Part shown: piece after piece, positions 59,787-64,000 of the stretch | How the letters are laid out: every line of letters starts with the position of its first letter | How positions within the stretch are numbered: the stretch's first letter is position 1 | NCBI RefSeq assembly: GCF_002211765.1 | Contig: NZ_CP022133.1 | Coordinates: forward strand, 310,001-374,000 | DNA from: Idiomarina piscisalsi | GTDB taxonomy: Bacteria > Pseudomonadota > Gammaproteobacteria > Enterobacterales > Alteromonadaceae | Direction: 5' to 3' | DNA: 64,000 nucleotides | Program-made: the position numbers and the translations under genes | The notes under the pieces: model-generated | The model's database searches: none | Seen by the model: only the letters and a program-made list of their open reading frames with translations | What the model was told of the DNA's origin: nothing

Positions 59787-59922
59787 ACATGGAAAGCTGA
59801 TTGTAAATAAAGTAAGAAATGCCACTCTACTTGAACAAACCGTAAGGTAGAGGCGTATCGAACTTGTGTACAGCGAGAACAAACAATCTTGGTCATGTAT
59901 TCCAGACACCTTCGGGTTGTAT

Positions 59923-62806
<2,884 letters not shown>

Positions 62807-62912
62807 ACAACACCGAAGTTGTTTGAGACGTTACGCACAAGCGAGCGACTCTGCTAAGCGGCAAGAGAGTGGCAAATTAGTTAGAATCAGTTTTTTATGT
62901 TGTGACAGTTTA

Positions 62913-63031
62913 TGTCTGGCGGCCATAGCGGTGTGGCACCACCTGAATCCATCCCGAACTCAGAAGTGAAACACACCAGCGCCGATGGTAGTGTGGGGTC
63001 TCCCCATGTGAGAGTAGGTCACCGCCAGACT
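62913..63031 (+). rRNA. rrf: 5S ribosomal RNA
   Basis: About 119 nt. The terminal stem pairs GTCTGGCGG with CCGCCAGAC, and CCGAACTCAGAAGTGAAAC and GATGGTAGTGTGGGGTC are the conserved core. Confidence 0.96.
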
Positions 63032-63041
63032 TCAAATAAAT

Positions 63042-63072
63042 AACCCCGGTGCAGATGCATCGGGGTTTTTTA
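63042..63072 (+). terminator. First rrn terminator
   Basis: AACCCCGGTGCA and TGCATCGGGGTT form a 12-bp stem with a G-T and a tiny loop, followed by TTTT. Confidence 0.85.
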
Positions 63073-63082
63073 TTTCTGGTGG

Positions 63083-63187
63083 TGGCCTACTGAGAGTAGG
63101 GTGAAGCGGGTCCCCGGTAAAGCCAACAATTTGGCTTTACCCCGCTGAACAGGTTGAGCTCTGCGAAACCTTGTCCAGACTTCAAAT
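63083..63187 (+). repeat. Partial duplication of the 5S-distal sequence
   Basis: TGAGAGTAGG (63091-63100) repeats the 5S segment at 63009-63018, and CCAGACTTCAAAT (63175-63187) repeats 63025-63037. Between them is unrelated sequence with a perfect 9-bp stem GGTAAAGCC/GGCTTTACC (63116-63141). It reads like a remnant of a second 5S gene with an insertion or rearrangement. Confidence 0.5.
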
Positions 63188-63192
63188 CGAAG

Positions 63193-63223
63193 AAGCCCTC
63201 AGCTGACGCCGGGGGCTTTTTTT
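63193..63223 (+). terminator. Second rrn terminator
   Basis: AAGCCC (63193-63198) and GGGCTT (63213-63218), extended by weak pairs, followed by a run of seven T. Confidence 0.75.
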
Positions 63224-63267
63224 ATGCCTGCTATCCGCTTTCTCGCTGCTGAAATTATGAGTCCTTA

Positions 63268-63293
63268 CCGAGTGCAATCGCACCAGGCTACTT
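63268..63293 (-). repeat. Diverged REP-like palindrome, copy 4
   Basis: On the minus strand AGTAGCCTGGTGC-GATT-GCAC shares the GTAGCCTG head and the stem-loop size of the copies at 1736, 1822 and 14745, but the stem sequence has changed. It lies between the rrn terminators and the TonB receptor gene. Confidence 0.45.
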
Positions 63294-63388
63294 ATAACAA
63301 ATGTTTATATATCATCGCTAACCGAACTGAACTAAATTGCTCTTTCGCTGCTATATTTAGAGGACATATAAACGGGGAGAGCAGCAGT

Positions 63389-64000
63389 ATGAAACGTATA
63401 AATCCTATAACATTAGCTTTGGCTAGTAGCTTTTTTATCACTCCTGTGGCATTCGCACAAAGTACCGACACAAATGAAAGCGCGGAAGTTGAAGAAGTTA
63501 TCCAGGTTGTCGGTTCGCGTTTATCTATGAGAACAGCGACAGATGGTGCAGCACCGGTAGACATTATTAGCGGAGAGGATCTAGCTGCCACAGGGATGAC
63601 GGATACTGCAAAAGCACTTCAATATGCCGTGCCGAGTTTTAATTTCCCATCATCCTCTATTACGGATGGCAGTGACGCTGTAAGACCAGCATCGCTTAGA
63701 GGTCTATCGCCTGATCATACGCTTGTTCTTATTAATGGAAAGCGTCGTCATAGCTCTGCTTTGGTTCACCTTAATGGAACAACAGGTCGAGGCAGCTCTA
63801 ACGTTGATCTGAATGCGATACCAATGTCAGCGATAAAACGTATTGAAGTATTAAGAGATGGTGCTGCTGCACTGTATGGTTCTGACGCTATCGCCGGTGT
63901 GATTAATGTTGTTTTGAAAGACAACTCAGACGGAGGCAGTGCTAATTTACAGCTTGGTCAAACTCACAAAGGTGACGGTGAACAATGGCGAGCATCTGCG
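63389..64000 (+). CDS. TonB-dependent outer-membrane receptor (3' end outside window)
   Basis: Open to the end of the window, 204 codons. A signal peptide (about residues 1-24, ending VAFAQ) is followed by an acidic TonB-box region (EEVIQVVGSRL) and the plug domain: GAAPVDIISGEDL, ASLRGLSPDHTLVLINGKR, RIEVLRDGAAALYGSDAIA, GVINVVLK. The barrel lies beyond the window. The GKRRH and GRGSSNVDLN features match TonB receptors of marine bacteria that import siderophores, peptides or glycans; the ligand is not readable. The start follows GGGGAG. Confidence 0.92.
   Translation, partial: MKRINPITLALASSFFITPVAFAQSTDTNESAEVEEVIQVVGSRLSMRTATDGAAPVDIISGEDLAATGMTDTAKALQYAVPSFNFPSSSITDGSDAVRPASLRGLSPDHTLVLINGKRRHSSALVHLNGTTGRGSSNVDLNAIPMSAIKRIEVLRDGAAALYGSDAIAGVINVVLKDNSDGGSANLQLGQTHKGDGEQWRASA

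Noticed and set aside
63083..63187. A second complete 5S gene
   Set aside because: Only two short 5S-like blocks are present, separated by unrelated sequence; the 5S core is missing.

Overview
The window is chromosomal DNA of a gammaproteobacterium. The gene content (ast operon followed by a DUF3802-like gene and a YhfA-type OsmC gene, MaoP/YifE, dusB-fis, epmB-efp-epmA, DUF2970, DUF3016) and the protein sequences fit the order Alteromonadales best, probably Idiomarina or a close relative. This is inferred from the sequence alone; no database was searched. Coding density is high, no prophage, IS element, integrase or CRISPR array was seen, and most of the window is core metabolism.

Layout. 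1-6.8 kb: 3' part of oligopeptidase A, two small envelope genes on the minus strand, then rpe-trpS-pabA and an HDOD gene facing a PilZ gene. 6.8-15.3 kb: the arginine-succinyltransferase genes astC-astA-astD with a candidate ArgR-controlled leader, a DUF3802-like gene, an OsmC/YhfA gene, and the minus-strand genes prkB, slyX and a WD40 lipoprotein; then an FKBP lipoprotein facing rsd. 15.4-24.9 kb: nudC, hemE, a two-gene RND efflux pump, a minus-strand phospholipid block (glycerophosphodiesterase, psd, rsgA), and orn. 24.9-28.5 kb: a BCCT transporter, two identical tRNA-Gly genes and a HipBA-type toxin-antitoxin module whose promoter carries four operator-like sites exactly 28 bp apart. 28.5-32.4 kb: a transporter, an HDAC-like deacetylase and an acyl-CoA hydrolase/transferase fused to a GNAT domain. 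32.5-39.2 kb: a TPR-GGDEF cyclase overlapping an unusual Nramp-type transporter, a DUF4382 lipoprotein, maoP and an EAL-CBS-GGDEF protein.

39.3-49.9 kb is a long minus-strand run: cutA-dsbD, aroQ-accB-accC-prmA-dusB-fis, a strong terminator, then purH, a methyltransferase-like lipoprotein and purD, followed by the EAL-CBS-GGDEF gene. The Shine-Dalgarno of that last gene lies inside a long hairpin. 50-57.3 kb: groES-groEL behind a clear sigma-32 promoter, DUF3016, a PriC-like gene, the epmB/efp/epmA set for EF-P beta-lysylation, a MerC-family membrane protein behind a promoter that overlaps a Zur-box-like palindrome, and trmA broken by an apparent one-base deletion in a C tract. 57.4-63.2 kb: a complete rrn operon (two promoters, boxA, 16S, tRNA-Ile, tRNA-Ala, 23S, 5S, terminators). 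The window ends inside a TonB-dependent receptor.

No large new system is obvious. The most unusual signals are regulatory or small: the 28-bp-phased HipB operators, the hairpin that hides a ribosome-binding site, the Zur-like site in front of a MerC gene, a REP-like palindrome family, a duplicated 5S-distal segment, an Nramp homologue without the canonical metal-binding residues, and the deacetylase/acyl-CoA/GNAT cluster.
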